This document shows positions 10,833 through 23,800 of a DNA stretch of 64,000 nucleotides, in pieces. Made by a program: the position numbers and the translations under genes. The notes beneath the pieces were generated by a model. It saw nothing but the letters and a program-made list of their open reading frames with translations. It searched no databases and had not been told where the DNA came from. This DNA comes from Apteryx mantelli. Taxonomy: Eukaryota > Chordata > Aves > Apterygiformes > Apterygidae. Location of the stretch: contig NC_089991.1 of NCBI RefSeq assembly GCF_036417845.1, forward strand, positions 10,111,001 through 10,175,000, read 5' to 3'. The number at the start of each line of letters is the position of its first letter. The stretch's first letter is position 1.

Positions 10833-13800
10833 ATGAAGGCAACAGGTGTCTTAGTGCTTCTCAGTTTGCTGTTACTGTTTTTCTTCTCTGGTAAGTTGTC
10901 TTTTCTCTAGCCTAGAAAGAAACTGTACTGACAACAGTAAACTTCAGACAGCCTTGATCTCTGGATGACAGGTTTGAAGATAAAGCTGAGCAAGCGGAAA
11001 ATATCTGCTTTATTTGCTCACTTGGACAACATGTTTCCACCCCTTGTGCTCTTCCACAGTGAGTAACACAGAGAAGGTATCACTGGGAGACAAAAGGATC
11101 AAATTCTAAGTGGCTGTTTCAAAAAACGTATCAAAGCAGAATGTAATTATTAATTTTGGTATGAATGCTAGCTGGAGAGATTTGCTGAATCAGTTAAAGA
11201 AGAAACTTGCACCTAGGGGTCATCAGTTCTTGTTTTGATTGTAAGCATCTTGGTATTTGGTGTTTTCTTTAGAGATGTGGAAACATGTAATTACATGAAA
11301 GTTTCAGCTTTCATTTATGTTTCAGAGAAAAGCTTGAAAATTAAATTCAAGTGTTCTCAAGGACAAAGAGGGCAAATTTAAAGGATCCAGCATTTATTTA
11401 TCTTGAGATTTTTTCACATCTCTTTGATGATTTGGGGAAGCTGATTGATGATTTCTGAACATATAGGTCACATCAGTGCTATCAATCGCATATGTCCAGC
11501 TGACCCAGCTCCAGAAGGTTTGTGGAAACAGTTATTGAACAATATGCAGACCAAGAATTATTTATACTTGTTTTCCTGTGAATAATTTGAATAAAGAATT
11601 CACTTGAGAAAATTGCAAGCTGTGCGTGGAGAGAAGAGGTGAATTACTTTGTACACATTATTCATTATGAAATATTCATCTATCTCTAATTGAGTCTTAA
11701 TTGGGGCTGGGTTCCATCAGAGTGCTGAAACTTCCTTCCAAAGCCAGGGAGAATGCTCTGTGATCTCATATAAAATAAATAGATGTCAAGAGACATCATC
11801 ACAAAGTCTCATGTGGCTGCATGTAATATTTATAAAAAATAGCTAATGAGCTATTTTGTAAATAATATGCAGAGAGTCATCACAGTGACTTTACAATTAA
11901 TGCCGCCTAGCCTGACCAGAGGATAAATATAACAGTGGCAGGGATAAAACATGGAAATGCATTAGAATTGGCAGAAGAGGCAGGGAGGGTTGATGAATAA
12001 TGGTCTAGCTGATTGGATGCTGGGTGAGATTTCCAGCCTGCATAGTGAGGGGGCCCAGGTGTAGTACAAAGTCTTCTCACCTTCTGCCCAAGATTCCTTT
12101 CTGTTCAGACCCACCTGGTGAGATGCTGGCAGTGACCCCACTTCTCTGAGCAAGTACAACAGCAGCTTCTGGCATTCAGCATGCTGCTGCAATCCTCCCC
12201 AGCTAGATACACAACCTCACATCCAAACTGCTGCTGCCTCACTGCCATGTGAGATGCTGGGTACTTGGCTGTCCCACATACAGAGAGCATTGGTGGCCCA
12301 CATCCTGCAGATCTGCATTCAGTCCTCCCTTAGGTGTCAGAATTCCCCTTAAAGACATCACAGGGTTGCCCTGTCCCACAGGTATGACTCAATCTACACG
12401 TCTGACTGCAGTCTTTGCAGGGAAGAAATATAAAGGGGCTATGACTGATTATCTTCAAGCCCAGACCCTGGGGTTACAGCGAGTATTTTGCTCTCTTACT
12501 GACTGGCACTGCCTGTTCTGCTCTCTGTCACAGCGTGACATCTCTTTGTATCTCGTCCTGGATGAAGTTCTTCTGGGAGAGTCTCTGAGCCATGCCATAC
12601 TTATGGTGGCTATAAAGATGACCACAGGGCCTCCTTCTACAGCTCCATAGCATGCTCCTGTTAACAATACCAGCCATTTTCACTAGAGGTGCAGGAGCCT
12701 CAAAGCCCAAAAAGTGAATATAAAGAATTAAAATCTTTGTTGAGTGCAGCTTCAATTCTGATATGGCAGCTTGCTTCCTTTGGAGTGGCTGCCTTCCAAG
12801 GGGATAGGTTTATGTATCTATCTAAGGTGCAGTTAGCAGCTGAATGACTGATTATATGTTATTTTAATAGCATAGCATTTGTCAAAAAGTAAAATACTGA
12901 AAAGCAATTCAGATAATGTATTTCCTGCCCCCTCCTCCACTGCACAGGATGACAGAGTAGGGGAAACCTAGGGTATGTGTCACTGTGTTTTGGGAAAAGA
13001 TTTGTGACTTTAGCACAGCTTCTCTCAGAAAATAATGCTGAAATACATAAAATCTCTGTGTTTTTATTCCAGATGCAGCAGGTCAAGATGTTGAAGAGGT
13101 TAGTGCAGCTGTTTCTGCTTACTGAATCTGCATTTTCTCCTGATTCTAGACGAATGGTTTTGTAACCCAGATCTTGGTGCAGGGTAAACAATTTTTAATG
13201 TCTGGTGGGACCAGGTGCATCCTTCCAAGTTGTTCCAACCTTTTTGGGTGTCCACTATTCTATAGGGGACGTAATGTGTGACTACGCTAGCAAGTAGACC
13301 AGGGAAATAGACAACTGGTTTAGCAAATGTCTCCCAGGATTAGGTGCAGAATGTTTGCACAGTGTTGTATTCATATGCTTAGCCTTGCAACACTGCTTTT
13401 GGTGTTCACTCCACTGTCCAATCTTCTCATGAAACAAATGGGATATTAAGAGTATTTTATTCCCCCCAAACCAGGTTCATTACTGCGAACTTGTCCAGAG
13501 ACAAAATATCTGTCCATTTCATGGACACCATTTTTAATCCCCTAAAGACTATGTTTTTTTCTCCTTCTGCTGGGAAGGTAGAAAGCTCAGCAATCGCAAA
13601 GCTGAGTGTACTGTTTCACAATGCACATAATGCCATTTAGCAGTGAGCTAACCAGGGGCCAAGTGCCTGAAAGAGCATCAATGCTGACTCTTCTCCTACA
13701 TGCTTGGGCTAATCCACTTTTGTCTTCGGAAGATGAGGATTTCTGCCAGGTAACCACAGTTTCCCTCCTCAGACACAGGGCTGAAATTCCCATGAAACAT

Positions 13801-14928
13801 CACTTCTTCTCATTTCTGACAGGCCTTTTTTTCAGAAAATAGGCAATATCATCACTGCTGCTTTAAGTCTTCTTGACAGAAAGAGAATTATATTAGTGAC
13901 CTTGTTTCCCACTAGGAATGTGAAACAAAAAGAAAGAGTATGGGAGTCCTAAAAGGTTTTTCTTTATTCCTTTTGCAGATTTGTAAAGAATTTACAAACA
14001 GAAGTGTGTACTGTACGAGGGAGTCCAACCCTCACTGCGGCACGGATGGTGTAACGTATGGAAACCGGTGTGCCTTCTGCAAGGCAGTTCTGTAAGTGAA
14101 AGCAGAAGGAACTGAAATATTAGATAGAGTTGGCCCAGGTTTCATGTATACAATGATGTTCTTCATGGAGGGGAGGCCTGGCATCCTCTTATAAGGACTG
14201 GTCCCTGATTCCTGCCAGATATAATATTTCCTCCTTGGAACAGAGCTGCATGAATGTAAGTTAATTTTAATTCATTTCTAGGCTTGTTATGATTCTGGTT
14301 GCCATGCAGAGAGACAGCATAGGACCTGGGAGCCAATTATATTCTGCCTGAACCTTCTGTAGGGACTAAATTGATCCACAGCATATCCCACTATATGCCA
14401 GAGGCTGAAACTCCCACTGTCCAAACCTCTGGGTACTGAGAAGTGTCTGGAGGAATGCAGGAGCTGAGCCACAACAGATTATTGCTGAAAAGTCTGAATG
14501 GGCTTTGTGGAACAAGACACAGCCTCAGAGGAAGAACCAGAGTTTACTCTTTTCTGGAGCTCTATTTCCCCATCTCCTTCTTTAAAGGAGATGTAACTGG
14601 AACCAGCACTTCTGGATCAAATGTGCTTGCAAAACATCAATTTCTCCTTAGCAGTCATACACATTTTGGTGCTTACTGAAGACTGCCACCTTGCAGGGGA
14701 AATTTGAGAAAAGAAAGGAAACGGGGAAAGCAGCTTGATATTCCTTGTGAGGCTCCAGGGTTTGCTAGCATCAGTCAGGCAAATGGTCCACTTCCAACAG
14801 ATCAGTTCCTTATTCCCCACTGCTGTGTCTGTGTTGTCTGTCATATACTACTCTGCCTGAGTCTGTCTTGTTCCTTTTATAGGAAAAGTGGAGGAAAAAT
14901 AAGATTGAAGCATCTGGGGAAATGCTGA
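10833..14928 (+). CDS. Secreted single-domain Kazal-type serine protease inhibitor (SPINK family)
   Basis: Predicted exons are 10833-10890, 13073-13098, 13979-14091 and 14883-14928, giving 80 aa. The gene has the classic four-exon SPINK layout: a 58-nt signal-peptide exon (MKATGVLVLLSLLLLFFFS), a short N-terminal exon (DAAGQDVEE after the split codon), then a Kazal domain split by a phase-2 intron into 113 and 46 nt. Cysteine spacing is C1-x9-C2-x7-C3-x10-C4-x2-C5-x17-C6, and the stop follows C6 directly. The reactive loop reads C-T-R-E, so P1 is Arg and the target is probably trypsin-like. N-R-S before C2 is a possible N-glycosylation site. Exons 1 and 4 match the size of those in the neighbour upstream, so the two are tandem paralogues. 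It resembles SPINK1/SPINK6-type trypsin inhibitors; exact orthology is not claimed. Confidence 0.88.
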
Positions 14929-15036
14929 GTCCTCACTGTCACTGAGCGCTAAAAGCTGATCAGCCTTCAGCAACGGTTGCAGACGCCTGTGGGTAGACAT
15001 GGGAGCAGCTTGCCCTCCTCTCCGACGTCTCTGCTC

Positions 15037-15042
15037 AATAAA
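15037..15042 (+). promoter_or_regulatory. Polyadenylation signal of the single-Kazal SPINK gene
   Basis: AATAAA lies 109 bases after the stop codon at 14926-14928, nearly the same distance as in the paralogue upstream. Confidence 0.7.
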
Positions 15043-15059
15043 ATGAAAGCGCAATTCTT

Positions 15060-16727
15060 TGGTTGGTTTCCTTTTTCTGTAACACCTAGAAAAACTTTTC
15101 AATACAGCTTTGCCAGAACCTAACATGTAGCTTTGCTATACTATTTTATTACATCACCTTTTCCACAGAAAGCAAGGTGCTTCCAGTGCAGAAGCAACGA
15201 TTCAAATGGTTTCCCATGGAGCTGTGTCTTCTCTTATGCTGTAGCCCTAACTCTTCCACCCAGTCCCACCTGACAAATTGGCACATGCCTGCCAGTCAGC
15301 CAGGTAGTACTTGGACTCCTGCTGCAACCCTTCCCATCCCTCAGAGTGGGGGAAAGTGTGGGTCTTTGTCCTTTACCCAGCCTCCTTAAACATGTCTCTT
15401 CCTCTCCCAGAGGTTACTGTGGCGGGGTGACAGGACAGCTAGTGAACAGTGTGACTGCATATGTCCCATCTCCTTTGGAAGCTGGAGACAAACAATCTGA
15501 AGACTGGGGAATATTGCTCCATTTAAGCCTCTAGCGAGAAGATGGCAGGTTGAGGCTGGCTCTAGACAGAAGCAGGGAGGCTTTTCTTTCTAAATCAGCA
15601 CTTTCTTCTTCGGTCTAAGGAAATGCTTTGTCTTGAAAACTATGACTTTCAACAGCATTAGTTTCCTGTGGCAAAGTGGCTTCTCATGCTAATAAATACT
15701 GTTTAGAAGAGCACCGGATTGTACAAAGTGTCAATAATTTAAAAAAATTTCCTGGAGAAGAGCTGTGGGCTTCCTCTCCCTTTCTCTAGGATAAACACTT
15801 CCTGAATCACCCACAGACCTTGATTTTCTAGGAACAAGTGTTTGTATTTATTTACAAATTTGAATGCACATAAACTTTATTCTTTTCTTTACTTTTCACA
15901 GTACTGCCCTCTCTCTTCTTGATGCTGGTTGGAAAATCCATCATTGTGCGAACATGAGAAAATAAACTCTATAGTTTCTCCCCATTCACTGTGCAAAATT
16001 CACACAGGGAAATACTTGCAGCATCTCCTTGTTAAAGCATTGGCAGTAGATCAATGGGCAACTAGTTTCTTAATATTAAACACGTAACTTTCAAAGGGAG
16101 CTTTAGATATCATCATGAGCCTCAGGGGTCAACATATTTTGCAAGCACTTAAATGCTGAGCATCTAAACCTCTGGACCTCGTTTGGACAGAGCTTGAGCA
16201 TTTGCCTATCATACCACAACGTTTGCTTTGAACTAAATTGAGGCACAATGTCTAAACAGAGAGGCCTTAGCGATGCACTCAGCACACCCAATGCTGACTT
16301 CTCTTATGATAAATCATGTTTGCAATGACAATTCTGGCAAATCCTTTGTCACTTTGTGAACGTCCTAGGGAGTGTTCAGGAGGCATCCAGCCAGCAAGTC
16401 AAACTGCATAGGTGAAACAATGGAGGCTGCTTCCAAAGTTCGATCAGATCAGCTGTATTTAAACCTAATGTTTTCCCATCATAACTTACTGGATTCTTGC
16501 AAAATCTGCCACCTCTTCTAGCAAGAACACTGCACCTCTCCGTGCCCCAGGCTGTACATCCAGGGAAAGCGCACTTGTTCAGTTTCCATTTCAGATATCA
16601 CATTAGTAAACGCAACACCAAGACATCCAGAACATGTATAAGATCAAGGGGAGCAGGAAATGGCTCCTGCACAAGGAAAGGTGGTGATGAAGGACTAGGA
16701 AAGTGGCAGGACCTTCCTCGTCATTCC
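15060..16727. other. Intergenic DNA downstream of the SPINK genes
   Basis: No gene recognised. Isolated AATAAA-like hexamers occur (for example near 15690 and 15960) without an upstream coding exon that could be supported. Confidence 0.35.
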
Positions 16728-16800
16728 TCCTGCTCTGAGAGGACCTTGGGCTAGACGACCTCCTGATGTCCTTTCCAACCTGAGTTATCCTATGATGATA
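16728..16800 (+). mobile_element. CR1 LINE 3'-end fragment, sense orientation
   Basis: The sequence reads GGACCTTGGGCTAGACGACC, followed by CTCCTGATGTCCTTTCCAAC and a CTATGATGAT-type tail. This is the conserved 3' UTR end of avian CR1 LINEs with their short terminal repeat. Only the last ~70 bases are confidently CR1; the element is severely 5' truncated, as is usual for this family. Confidence 0.75.
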
Positions 16801-17259
16801 TCACCATGTAGCATGGCTCTGGAGCAGCACTGTATTCAGAGCACAGGAGCAAAAACACACCTGCTTTTAAGATGGAAACTGACATTTTAAGGGAAGGGAT
16901 GATACAATACTACACCCAAGATGGCCCAGAATAGCCCTCAGGGACGCCAGAAATCTCGCAGCATATTCCGATATCCAATCCTTTTTAATTCGGAGGCTGA
17001 AATAACATGGACAGATCACAAGAGAGCATAAACCGTGAGACTTCACTATTTAATAATCATTCTGTATTTTGCTATTTCAGTGCAAACAGCAAACAAAAAC
17101 ACCCCTGTACCTCTACAGACTCAACGATCATCTACACCATCTGTGCTGAAAGAGCAGGGAAAGCAAGTGAGAAGTTGTGAAACCAAATTTCCCTACAACA
17201 TAGCTGGGAAGGGAAAACACACGTTACCTCTGCCTTGCTGTTCCGGCTGCCGTGTGTTA

Positions 17260-18110
17260 GCCTCGGAGAGCTGATCGCCCAGCGGAGCGGGCCCGCGGAG
17301 GCGGGAGCGGACCAGCTCCCGCCCTTTCCGTGTCCCCCAAAGGAAGCGCCCGGCATGTCGCCCCTTGGACACCGGGTGCCCGTGCGGCGACACCCCATCA
17401 GCCCGGCGAGGAAACAGATTTATCAGTCAGTCCTCTCCCTCGGCCGCGGCACTGCCATGGGTCACGTCCGCCAGGTTGGTTCCCCTCGGTCGCAGCGGGC
17501 GGCGCTGATGGAGCCTGTCCAGCAGCAACAGAGCCGCTCTGCGACCCTGCTCGCTTCACTCCGTCTTGTCAGGATTTGCAGGAGTCGGAGCTGGGCCTCG
17601 TCCTTCTCGCCCCGAAGCCCAGCTCGGCCTCGGATGTCTTGCCCCAGGGCTCAGCTCTCCCTCGTGTCTCCTCCGGTCGCCATCTTCCCTCGCTGCTGCG
17701 CCGCATGGTGGCCCCATGCCGTCGGGGCCCGTTGCTGGTGTCTGTCCCCCCGGCTTGTCGCGGGGGGGTGACCGCGCGGCAAAACGTGTTATGGGCAGTC
17801 CCAACACCCCAGGGGAGGAGCGAGCCCGGCTAGGACCTGGAGGGACCCAGCGGCCCGGCTGGGCCTGGCGCCGGCTGCCATGGCCTGCGTGCGCCCCGGC
17901 GTCTCCCCCCGCCGCGGGGGGCAGCTGAGGCTGGGGCTGCCTCCTCCGCCGGCTGGCGCCTCTTTTTCCTCCCCTCGCCACCCTGCGCGCCGAGCGGCCC
18001 CTGCCCGCCTCTGCTCGGAGGCCTGCCGGCAAGTGTCCCCTTCCCCAGCCCCCCTGGAGACGCGTTTGGGGTCGATGGGCAGCGCTGAAGGAGCAGCCCG
18101 GCTCCCTCAC
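17260..18110. promoter_or_regulatory. Orphan CpG island
   Basis: About 850 bases are very GC- and CpG-rich, in sharp contrast to both flanks. Long overlapping open frames on both strands (up to 219 codons on the - strand) are composition artefacts: they run in several frames at once, are proline/arginine/alanine-rich and match no family I recognise. The island is a likely promoter for an unidentified transcript, perhaps a long non-coding RNA, and nothing coding can be tied to it. Confidence 0.6.
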
Positions 18111-20271
18111 CCAGTGATCAGAGTGTCCCAGGGTTGTCTCTATGTCCTCTGCTCTTAACCCAGCAACTGTTCCCTGTAAAAAGCCCCAAAGTCCCTGGAG
18201 CAGACCCAGACGCAAGTCCCCTCCCTGCAGAGTGCCTAACTTTGCTTTTTGCTAGTCCTTCCCATTGTCCGTAGGCTAATGCAGTCCACAGCTCTGCTCC
18301 TCGTCTTGTCTTGCTTAAAGGACAAGGACTGTGGGATCTTCTGTGAACGGGAACCCATGGCATGAGGCAAATACAGAAACACATCTTAATAATTGACCCA
18401 CTAATAATAATTGTAATCACAGAACATAATTGCACGTGGAAACATAAAGGCAAAACAATACCAGGGAGCTCTTCCTGATGGTATGATCTGTGTGGTTTTG
18501 GAATAACTTTCAAAGGAAAGGGAGGGCTTTCACAACGCATGCTACTTTGGTCAAAGGTGGCTTAGTTTGCTGCTCTTGGTTCTGCTGCTCTGATTCTGCA
18601 AGAAGGGTTGTAAGACTGTAATGTGCTAGAGATGGAGACCATAAAAGACTGCACTGTCCAGGCTAAAGGAGATTTCATGGGAATTTCATTTAACCCTAGG
18701 TCCAAGAGATCATTAAATATTCCCTGGGTGGTTATCCTGGCTCTAGGCCTTTCCCAAGACCTGTCCCCTTCAGATTTAGGGAATGCGCCATCCAGCTTGC
18801 TACCAGCACAGAGCACGTGCAGTGTGTTCCTACCCTGTAGCCTGTGTTGTAGTGAAAATTAAGCACTTCTTGGAAAACATGTGAGTCAGTGAAGCTGGGT
18901 GGCTGCTACCAGGAGCAAAGGGATCTGCAGAAGCACAGTCTGACGGAGTGAAAGAGAACCTGTCACACGCTGAGACCCATGAGCAGCAAACCACCACACA
19001 CCTGGGGTTTGGGTTTAGTTCACAGGCACTGCTTGTCTAACCCAGCCCTCCCCACAATCTTATGTTGCGCTGAGGATGACAGCCCTTGCTTCTGTCCTCT
19101 GAACTGTGACACAAGTGCCAGGAGAGCTTCGCATACCTTTCAGGAGATGATTTCCCATAGCGGGGAAACTTCCCAAAGCTGATAAAGACTTTTTCCCCAA
19201 GAACAGGCCAAGGGAGGAAGCATTGCATCAAACAAACGCCTTCTGTCATGATTCGTTCTTCCAGCTGAGTGAGCAGGGTACATGCACATCCATACTGTTA
19301 ACTGAGATGACAGTGAGCTTTGCCTGTGCCAGGCCCTTTGCTCTTGGTTTCAGAGCGCAGTGTTCACTTTCCCAGAAAGACTGATGAATGCCAGTGACAA
19401 AGTAGGGCTACAGCAGTGGTCACAGGCTGTTCAGACTGAAATCACAGCTGTGAGTAACTGCCTTCCCAGCCTTAAACATACCAAAGCTTAGAAATCAAAC
19501 ACTCATCTGGTATTTTTTCTTTGATTCCTTCCTCGAATTTTTATGTTGTGTTGTTTTGTTTTGTTTTGTTTACAGCTTTGAAAGGTGAGTGAGTCAATAA
19601 AACACTTGAGATCTCTTTTCTATTAGATAACACGAACATCTTCACAGCCCTTTCTTTCCCTAGAGAAGAACCTCAGCCGTAGTGCAGAAACTGGAGTGGG
19701 GGCTGCCCCAGCATCTGGAGCATCCATTCAGTCTGTTTGGTCTGCTGAGCTGGGGCCACTGCACCTGCTCAGACTTGCCACCTGCAGCAGAATGAGGGCC
19801 CTATGCTCCCTGTGTCTGACTCAGTCTGCCTCTTCAGTTAAAATAATGGAAGAATTACATTTGTGCATGGTTGCTCTTATTGAAAGAAACATGTTGCTCA
19901 CAGTTGAGCACCCTCCCGTGACCAGACTATACACATGGTAGAAGGAAAGGATAGATTTCCATCTTGCAGCTTCACTCTGCTGGTCATGCAGCTGATACAT
20001 TATTGTGTCCAGGCTCTTGGCCCATCTAACACGTGTGCTCCTCCACTCCCTCCTCCTCCCCCTGCACAGGCACGTGTGTGTTGCAATTCAGTTGAATCCT
20101 TTGTCCTACTTTTTCCTTTGACCGTCACAGAGTTTGACAAAGCTTTTCTAGCTGCCGCAGGACCGTCCCAGGGTGGCAGGCCTGATTGTAGAGCTCCCAC
20201 AACCAGGCTGGGGAGGAAGCTCTGGATTTGGTTGTCATTACAGTTCACCCACTTTTCCCTAGGAGTAGCTG
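18111..20271. other. Non-coding DNA after the CpG island
   Basis: No protein-coding exon was recognised. A short (TTGTT)n tract lies at 19551-19571 and is followed by a weak splice-like context (TTTACAG, then AAAGGTGAG) too short to support an exon. Confidence 0.35.
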
Positions 20272-20805
20272 ATCTGGATCAGAGGATAATTCAGGTTTGA
20301 AGGGACCTCAGGAGGTCTCTAGGCCAAAATCCTGCTCAAAGCAGGGTCAGCTCTGAAGTCAGACTAGGTTACTCAGGGCTTTATCCATTTTGGTCTTAAA
20401 AACCTCCAAAGATGGAGACACAGAGCCTCTGGGGGCAACCTGTCCCAAAACTTGACTGTCATCACAGTGAAGTTTTTCCTTATATCCAGTCTGAACCTCT
20501 CTTTTTTCAAGTAATATGCACTCTCTCTTGTCCTCCAACCATGCATCTCCATGAAGAGCCTTGCTCCATCTGCTCAGTAACCTCCTTGCAGGTACTGAAA
20601 AGCTGTATTAGGTCCCCCTAAAGCTGTCTCTTCACCAAGTTGAACAAGCCCAGATCCCTTGGCCTCTCCTCAAAGGACAAATGCTCCATCCCCAACCAAC
20701 TTCGAAGCTCTCCACTGAACCCATTCCAGTTTGTCAATGTCTTTCCTGTACTAGGGGCCCAAAACTGGATATGGAAGGTAAGGCTGAGCTAGGCCAAAGG
20801 AAAGG
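20272..20805 (-). mobile_element. CR1 LINE 3' fragment, antisense to the + strand
   Basis: The + strand shows the reverse complement of a CR1 3' region. In order there are GGGACCTCAGGAGGTC, the CCTGCTCAAAGCAGGGTCAG block, CTCCAAAGATGGAGAC, GGCAACCTGTCCC, AGTTTTTCCTTAT, AACAAGCCCAGATCCC, GGCCTCTCCTCA and GGGGCCCAAAACTGGAT. These landmarks have the order and spacing of avian CR1 read backwards, so the element runs on the - strand and is 5' truncated at about 20.8 kb. Divergence from the remembered consensus is moderate. It carries no reverse transcriptase. Confidence 0.9.
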
Positions 20806-23800
20806 GATTGCTCAGGGTACATGTGGAAGAAGTGCTGGAGTATTGCAGGGCACTGAAAAGATGTGGATAGTGACAGTTGCAAGGAGCAGCAGGAGGATCC
20901 TTTAAGGATTAGAGAGAGCAGCTGAGCCTGCTCTGGGATGAAATGGCTCCCAGATGCTGTGAATCAGTTGACAGTTCCCTCATTGCAGCTGATGGACTTA
21001 AAAAGGAGCCCAGAGGGAGTAGCTAGCTTTATTTATTTATCTATTTATTTATTTTTACACTGATCCTGGAGCAATAGGAGGGTGAGGACTTTGGTTTCTG
21101 GGTGGGAGGTTTTGTTTTTTCTCTGTAATATGCAGTGTGCTTGAGGAGCATCTTGTAGGTTTATTTGCAGTAACTGTTGCTGGGGTTGGTATCTTGTAAG
21201 GCTGCTCTGCAACTGCTGGGGAAGATTTCTAAAATGTATGTGGGAGACAAGGGTTACCGCTGTAAGCAAAGAATATAGGGGAAGTCATAGGATGTAATTC
21301 TACATAAAGGCAGGTGTCATATAAGGAGTTGCTTTTTTTAAGGCATGTGGTTTAGAGACATCTGTTTGGCTTTGAGATACTCAGAACCCATGTGGGGCCA
21401 GAGCTTCAATAAGGTCAGTTGCTGGGATCTCTGGGGGGAGCAGGGCTTTGACAAAGCCTCAGTCAGGACTTGAAAGATAAGGTTAAAGATGTGCTGGTGC
21501 TAGGCCTGGAGAGCAGCCCTGACCAGCCTGGGGCTGGTCCCAAGCAATAGCACTGGGCCTTGTAACAAGCAGGGTTTGATCTTGCATCCAGCTTGTGGGG
21601 CAAGGCTTTTCTGGAAATCTAAGAAAAGGTAGTGGTGCTGTTCTGTACAGTGCATCTCCTTCTGGGGTAAGGTTGCTCAGTGAATTAGGAGCGAGCATAA
21701 ATGTTCCTATTTAGCAGAAATGTTCTTATTTCTTGCAAAGGCTGGCTGTAACAGTTCTGGCTTTCTTTGGGAGGGTGATTTTGTGGAGTCCATGTATGAT
21801 AAAAGCATGAACTGCTCTGTTTCTCTCTCTTTCAAAGCTCAGACCCTGTCCTCTAAATACAGGCAGTTTTGTTATCCATCATTTCTAGATATATCTTAAT
21901 CCTTATTCACAGTTACAACCAGTCAAACTTTCTGATAAGGCAGTATTAAAGGGGGTAGAAGGGGCATCTAAAGGTCACCTTTGTTGCTCCCTGTCCTATA
22001 CTGGGACAGTGCTGCCCAGGGCATTTCTGCTGGGAGGACCAGTAAGGGAGGATATAATCATGGGAGTCCTGCTCGTTCCCAGGTATTGGGCTCCCTCTTG
22101 TGACTGACCAGCACATGTTGGGGAAGGCCGTGCAACACGGCACCACTGCCTCTGGGAGCTGGATGCACTCCAGCCTGGCTGAGGCTCTGCTCTGGTCCTT
22201 GCTACATAGGTGCGTTTTGGAGAGGAGCCATCGTGTCCCCTTTGCAACAACCTCTGGGAGCAAGTCAGCTCTGCTGAAAAGAGCTAATGCCTTCTTGTAA
22301 TCTTAATGCTCTGCAGAGTGATGGCCTAGACTCAGCTGGTTTTAATTGCCGAACCCTTGCTTAGTTAGAGGTGCCAACAGCAAAATTATGCATAAACTAC
22401 AGTGAAGTTATTGATCCTCAGAGACTCAAAAGTTCCTGAGGTTGCATACAAGCACCTACTCTTTTCAGGATGGGTGTCTGTTTTAGTCCGTTCTTTCAAT
22501 GAATTACATCAATAGAAATTCATTTTAGTGCACACAGGGCAAAGAGCCACTGATGTTGCAAGCTATCCTAGTAATTTTTATTTATTTATTTTGTTACTTG
22601 TGCATCAGCTCTGCCTACAGGCAGCTGTTCTCCTCTCCTCTGAGACCACTGCTGAGGCATGGTGCTCCGAGCATGTTCCCAATGCCCTTGCAGGATAAGG
22701 CACCATCCCTCATGCAGGGCCAGTCACCTTTCAAAGAGCTCAGTCACAGGAGGCAGTGACAGCAGGTCCCTTTGATATAATAAATAAAAGTAGCACTCAT
22801 CAATGACTCCCTCTAAGACTGCATGCACTGCTATCTTCTGCAGACCACAGCTCATCTGCCCTACTGACCCTGGAAGAAAAAAAATTGAGGCCAGAAAGAG
22901 GCAGCTGAGATGAGCAGGACTCTAGTCTGTTGCTGAGTTCAAATACTGTGATTTATCACTGGCGGTTGGACTCCAGGCATGATATGTTCTCTCCACTTTT
23001 CACTGAATCCTGCTGTGAAGGAGTCTTGGGCTTCACCTCTCTAAAGCTCTTCCCCTCTGTTAATGCTGTGACAAGCAAGAAAGCAATTTCTTACCCTTAT
23101 ATTGGAGTGCAGAGCAGATATGGTGCTGCACAGCTGTGGAGCCAGCGCAGGTCTGCTCTATGCTGACAAGGTCTTGGATGATCTGCTGCTGCAGAGGGTG
23201 CTCTGCAGTTTGCTGTTGGCTCTTGGTGGCCTGTCCAGGCTCAGCTAACTGCCTGGCACAGTCTAGGGCTTGGCATTGTCTCTCCAAAGCCTGATGGGTT
23301 GCTGATGTTCTTCCCTGTGTGAGCAAGTTGCAGAGCAGTGGAGGAGGAGGGGAAGAGCAGTACCGATGATAGACACTGGATGCTGCCACAGACCGAGTGG
23401 CTTTATCAATGCTGCCATGTCTATTCCATGCGGTTCAGCCTCCAGTGTGTCTGGCAGTGGGCTGCAATTCCTGCTTCTTCAGCTCCTGGAACCAAGTGAT
23501 GAGATGAGACTAAACTTGTAGCTTCCTTAAAAAAAAAAAAAAAAAAAAATACAGTTTAAGCCCCTCTGATAATAAAAAGAGCTCAAAATCATGATCCAAG
23601 GAGACCCCAAAGGCTGAGAAACTCAAAGATATAAGAAGTAACTCTTCTCTGGGGAGTTCAGGGTGATGTTGTATTCCAGGAGGCAAACATTTCCAGTGGG
23701 CTAAATCCCAGGCCCTGTTTTGTTTGCAAGTCTGATTAGTTCTGTGTCACAACACAAACATTTGCAGTAGCTCCAGGAGCTTGACAGACCTTACTGCTGC

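Noticed and set aside
17235-18215. Long overlapping frames on both strands (up to 219 codons)
   Set aside because: They lie wholly in a CpG island, are open in several frames at once and have low-complexity Pro/Arg/Ala/Gly content with no recognisable domain.
23529-23549. Tail of a processed retrocopy
   Set aside because: Nothing upstream looks like an mRNA, there is no polyadenylation signal and no target-site duplication was seen.
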